Below, one piece after another: positions 60,901-64,000 of a stretch of DNA of 64,000 nt (within the stretch, counting starts at the first letter, position 1; each line of letters begins with the position of its first letter). The position numbers and the translations under genes were made by a program. This DNA comes from Sipunculus nudus (Eukaryota > Annelida > Sipuncula > Golfingiida > Sipunculidae): positions 49,141,340 through 49,205,339 of the forward strand of contig CM049322.1 of the NCBI GenBank assembly GCA_026874595.1, read 5' to 3'. The notes under the pieces are model-generated. The model had not been told where the DNA came from. It worked only from the letters and a program-made list of their open reading frames with translations, and ran no database searches.

Positions 60901-62227
60901 ACCGGCAATAGCTAATATCAGCACAGTATGTTGGTGTACGAATTCATATATGTAATATAGAAAAATATGATTCAGGAAATTTATAGTGTGCGAACTAATG
61001 AAGGATACGAACTGATGTAGACATTACGGTATATCAGGCAAATCAGTCATACAGGAACCATCCTGTCATCTGACCAAGACCACCATTTATTGGAGCGTGT
61101 TTTGGCGAATGCCCGAGTGGTTAACTTAATTTGGTTAATATTTCTTCATTAATCCGCTAACAGCTACAAACATGGGTGAAACCATTTTTTTCTTGGCAGC
61201 TGGAAGTCTAGCTATTTATTACATTTTCACAATAGAGAGTGGCAGCACCTGTGTGCTATGAGAATTTTCGAGGAGGAGGTCTGGCTAGGCAAAAAAAAAA
61301 AAAAACCCACAGGTTAAATCATAATCCCCTTGGCAGAGGTAAGTATGGCTTTAAGTATAATATTTGTACAACAGACTGCCAGTTCATGTGCATCCAGTGA
61401 GATTTAGAGAGAATGAGGCGAGGCTAGATGTTATACCAAGCAATCACAGGTGGAAACATAATATCCTTGTAAAAAGTAAGCATGGCTATGAGTATAACAT
61501 TTGTCCATTCGAAACTAGCAGTGTCTGTGCTCTCTGTGAGATTTGGAAAAGGAGAATATGTGGTCAGTGGTTAAAACAAACTCAGGTGAAAACATGATCT
61601 CCTTGTAGAAGTTAAGCGTGGCTATGTATGTGGCTTTTGTACAATAGAGATTGAGGGTACCTGAGCTCCCTGAGAGTTCTGCAGGATGAGGTGAGTCACT
61701 CGCTGGATAATCTCCTCCAATGTCATCCCAGTAAACGATCCTTTACACTGCACACGGAGCTTCCCAATCTGGTGTATGATCTCCGTTCTGAAAAAGAGGC
61801 TCTTCTGGTCAGGAACACACACATAACATCCCATAATTAATATTTAACCATTTATGTTGATTTTGTGTACATATTATTCAATATGATTAATTAAAATAAT
61901 TATGGATATATATGTAGGTTACTTTATAATTGGATCATGAAAAAAGAATCCTCTTAAAACAATGAACAAGTGAAAATTGCAAAAAAATAACCTCATGTAA
62001 ATGATACCAACAATATTCAATCAGTTGCCACAACACTATAGATATACAAACCTCTGTAAATTGGGAAACATTTTCTGCAGTGGTTCCATGATGCGTTCAA
62101 AGTTGTTTCTGGGTGGCCTGACTTCAGCTCCCACATCATTCCCTGTTGATGCCGGAACCCCTGCCGAAACTGGTGCTGCCTCTGTTGGTTGAGAGACTGC
62201 AGGGGGAGGGTTCAACATGGCTGGTGG
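54903..62227 (-). CDS. RING-H2 E3 ubiquitin ligase, DZIP3/TTC3-like, C-terminal 173 residues in 4 exons
   Basis: Minus-strand exons in order: 62227-62052, 61787-61661, 58826-58698, 54992-54903. All junctions are GT/AG and the phases (2, 0, 0) join without a break, ending in TGA at 54903-54905. The first exon is Pro-rich (PPAMLNPPP), then enters a helical segment around NNFERIMEPLQKMFPNLQ that continues in the second exon (GKLRVQCKGSFTGMTLEEII). The RING-H2 has C120, C123, C137, H139, H142, C145, C156 and C159 of the partial product. The order is C-I-I-C, C-K-H-R-F-H-D-D-C, C-P-N-C, with the tail MHVLLPDEFPALC. That tail and the HVLLP context resemble DZIP3, a cytoplasmic ligase with a C-terminal RING-H2. 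Such proteins transfer ubiquitin from an E2. The 5' part of the gene lies beyond the exons I could join. Confidence 0.85.
54993..56278. other. Intron of the ligase gene, 3' part
   Basis: AT-rich. A run of 16 C (55992-56007) is followed by CA repeats. No exon seen. Confidence 0.45.
56279..58668 (+). mobile_element. 2.4-kb element inside the ligase intron
   Basis: Starts at the palindrome TGACCCATGGGTCA (56279-56292) with TGACGCTCAGCTG. Ends after GACGGCCGGCCGGACGG at a hairpin (58637-58668) closing AGTCAGCTGAGCTA. Inside are TGACCT-cluster repeats (57717-58330) and a ~337-type terminal unit (CTGGGGGGTGC, TTCATGGCCC). It is opposite in strand to the ligase gene. Confidence 0.55.
57925..58330 (+). 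promoter_or_regulatory. Clusters of TGACCT nuclear-receptor-type half-sites
   Basis: At 58304-58330 four TGACCT half-sites stand at spacings 0, 1 and 2. At 57931-57957, 58023-58041 and 58158-58184 there are similar clusters. TGACCTTGA matches the ERR/SF-1 type site and TGACCTTTGACCT the DR1 type (RXR/HNF4). Function is not shown; these are repeat-borne candidates. Confidence 0.4.
58698..58826 (-). other. First RING half-exon of the DZIP3-like ligase
   Basis: Acceptor TTTATTCAG, then 43 codons starting PVPVAPVSG and ending HRFHDD before the donor GTGAGC. It supplies five of the eight metal ligands. The next ligand (C) is the first codon of the following exon. The donor is only about 24 bases from the end of a mobile element. 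Confidence 0.85.
58827..61660 (-). other. Intron of the ligase gene, 5' part
   Basis: No further exon in a compatible phase was recognised. Holds the tRNA-like relic at 60206-60279, a worn inverted-repeat element near 59430-59640 (ends CCAGTTTATCCCGTAACTGG and CCAGTAGCTGGA-type) and AT-rich sequence. Confidence 0.4.
60206..60279 (-). pseudogene. tRNA-like relic or SINE head
   Basis: On the minus strand, 74 bases with a box-A-like TGGCCATTTGG and a good box B GGTTCAAACC at tRNA spacing. The acceptor stem does not pair, so it is not a working tRNA gene. It is followed by T-rich sequence. Confidence 0.4.
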
Positions 62228-62482
62228 CTGAAAATAGAACAAGTACAGTCAGTTTTACTCTCGGGATCAGTGAACATGTATTTGAAATGTTACATCTGCA
62301 TGTAAGTCTTTTTTTTAACATTTATACTCAAATGCAGGGCTGAGAACATTTGATTTTCAAATGATAATGTAGTTTTAATGCTATCTAAATATTATCATGA
62401 AATCATGAAACTGGTTTTCGATTGCATAATCTGCCATGACTGGTTTCAGTTATTTATGACAATTAACACACAAACACTGATA

Positions 62483-62704
62483 TCAGGTGGCCAAGGACAA
62501 ATGCTTGAGTAATTGCTTTTGCATTTGCATTTGATAATATTTAATTGCATCTCCCTTTGATTTGAAACATTTTTTATATGCATCTGCATACTGTGGTTGC
62601 CTTTTTATTTTGGAGATATTCGAGAATGTGAAATAATCGCCAATATGAAACCCTCGGGAATAAGATGGCCCATACACAAAGACGAAGAAGATGGGATGAT
62701 GCAT
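62483..62704 (-). CDS. Unidentified terminal-exon candidate upstream of the ligase exons
   Basis: After an acceptor reading TTTGTGCAG, a frame encodes MHHPIFFVFVYGPSYSRG, continues with IGDYFTFSNISKIKRQP and a charged Lys/Gln-rich end (YKKCFKSKGDAIKYYQ), then TGA at 62483-62485. The composition looks like real protein rather than repeat. No donor in a phase compatible with the exon at 62227 was found before the stop. It is therefore either the last exon of a separate minus-strand gene extending beyond the window, or a ligase exon whose junction I could not resolve. I do not recognise the family. Confidence 0.4.
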   Translation of the reverse strand: MHHPIFFVFVYGPSYSRGFHIGDYFTFSNISKIKRQPQYADAYKKCFKSKGDAIKYYQMQMQKQLLKHLSLAT

Positions 62705-62804
62705 CTGCACAAACAGATTAGTTATCACACAACTTAATTAATAAGTAAACTAATTTGTGCTTTTTGTCAAAACTGGCCTATGCATTCCAGCATTAATTAT
62801 AGTA

Positions 62805-63270
62805 AACTAGATGTGTCGGAACGACACGAATGCCCCCGCCTGGGGCAAATTAGAAACATTTGTTAAATTTTGTAAAATTTTTTAAGTTCAGGAGGTGTTG
62901 TATGGTCAAAAGTAGGTCAACAAGGGCAAAATGCAACTCGATCTGTAACGGGTCATTATCAAGCAACACACCAAAAATCAGGCCAGTATCTGCAGGCATT
63001 GTGAAAAAGGTCCATACATGTGCATTTTTCATAAAAATTCTGTCTTTCATGAAATTTTCTATGTTCAGGATCTGTCATATGGTCAAAAATAGGTTAACTG
63101 GGACAAAATTAGGAGAGGAATTTATATAGGGCTGTGCCCTGTTTTCCGATTCTCATTGCTTTGTTTTGCAATAAAATATTGTTTAAACCAACTGGGACAA
63201 AACGCGAACTCGATCTGTAAGTGGTCATTTTGCGCCCACAGACCAAACATTAGGCCAGTATCTGTAAGCA
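62805..63270. mobile_element. Second, broken copy of the 213-1400 element
   Basis: CTAGATGTGTCGGAACGACA and ATGCCCCCGCCTGGGGC, then about two and a half core units. The copy is interrupted by ~85 foreign bases at 63105-63189 bordered by AACTGGGACAAAA on both sides. Same orientation as the copy at the left end. Confidence 0.75.
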
Positions 63271-64000
63271 TTGCATTGCGAAACTAGAATATTAGCAAAA
63301 GCTGATAATCAGTTATAAATTTAATTTGGAGAGGTATGTACCATGTTTCTTAACAATTCACCAAATGCTTCCTGAGAAATAAGCTCCTAAGTTTTTTTCT
63401 ATACCAAGCTCTGTGACCTTGAAAAGTAGGTCAAGACCACCCATCTTTGAACTTGACCAAGATTTTGTAAATATAATGCAATAGCACTGAAGTAATGAAG
63501 TTCCTGTGTTGAATACCTTTGGAGATATCCTGCACAAAAGGCCAAAATTGAAAAATCTGATAAAATTTCATAAAAAATCAGAAATTGCAGGTGGCGCCAC
63601 CAAAATTGTGCAGCACGTACAGACCATCAGTCCCAATGATCATAGTAAGTTTTGTGAAAATCCACATAATGGTTCCTGAGATATAAGCTTCTGAGTGTTT
63701 TTCTATAATCAGCTCTAAAATGTAGAAAAATGGGTCAAGGTCACCCATCTTCGAACTTAATCTCGATTTTATCGATATACATCTTCACTGATGAAATAAA
63801 ATTCCAATAGTGAATCCTTTTATAGATATCCCGCTCACAAGGTAAAAGTTAACAGACGCGGAACGGACAGACGGACGGACACCGGACAGACAGATGGACA
63901 GAAGAGTAGACGGACAGCTCGGGTGACAACAATAGCCCATCAGCCTATGAGCTGAGGGCTAAAAACAGCTGTACATGTACATTTGTCATGAAAATTTATA
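63271..64000. repeat. Modular repeats with a variant terminus, then core-repeat start
   Basis: GGTGGCGCCACC at 63591, TGGTTCCTGAGATATAAGCT, then GACGGACGGACACCGGACAG and an end CATCAGCCTATGAGCTGAGG with GCTAAAAA (to about 63966). The last bases (TTTGTCATGAAAATTTATA) re-enter the 213-1400 core repeat. Confidence 0.6.

Noticed and set aside
61104-61130. tRNA-Ser/Leu-like start (GAATGCCCGAGTGGTTAAC)
   Set aside because: Only a box-A-like piece is present. No box B or cloverleaf follows at the right distance.

Overview
The window is AT-rich, intron-bearing animal DNA. It has GT-AG spliced exons, a secreted protein with a sushi (CCP) domain, a metazoan-type C2H2 zinc-finger gene, a RING-H2 ubiquitin ligase gene of DZIP3/TTC3 type, and a dense load of short non-autonomous repeats. 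The repeat vocabulary (ends reading TTTTAGCTCAGCTGAC, GACGGACGGAC runs, tandem-core elements) suggests a mollusc, most likely a bivalve. That is an inference from repeat style; no gene here proves the species.

Three protein-coding loci are supported. (1) Plus strand, 24096-29338: seven coding exons with matching splice phases give a 233-residue secreted protein with a signal peptide, a cysteine-rich N-terminal part and one CCP domain. (2) Plus strand, 41192-43465: an intronless reading frame for a 757-residue protein with eight C2H2 fingers. A non-coding 5' exon probably ends at 36744, with a second 5' exon starting at 40941. (3) Minus strand, 62227 down to 54903: four phase-matched exons give the last 173 residues of an E3 ligase whose RING-H2 is split by a 3.7-kb intron. 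An unassigned minus-strand exon lies at 62483-62704. The other reading frames longer than 60 codons have no recognisable family, and many lie inside repeats.

Layout: 1-15.3 kb is almost all repeat. It holds a tandem-core element (213-1400), degenerate modular repeats, a 3.85-kb composite element (5928-9776), one arm of a 2.6-kb inverted pair (10377-12991) and more ~337-bp units. 15.3-24 kb is sparse, with MITEs, microsatellites and long G/C runs. 24.1-29.3 kb is the CCP gene. 29.3-31.7 kb is empty of genes. 31.75-35.2 kb is a 278-bp tandem array with a unique-length tail. 36.3-44.2 kb is the zinc-finger locus. 45.3-53.1 kb is repeats again, including the other arm of the inverted pair (45821-48424). 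53.2-62.7 kb is the ligase locus. 62.8-64.0 kb returns to the same repeat family that opens the window.

The most unusual content is the repeat system. Several families that look unrelated are built on one plan: a GGTGGCGCCACC palindrome, a spacer, an ATGCAAAATTT-like block, then a GAGATATGAG-like block. Some element starts carry a 14-bp perfect palindrome that is kept perfect through paired base changes. Another family spreads clusters of TGACCT half-sites (nuclear-receptor type) into the ligase intron and elsewhere.
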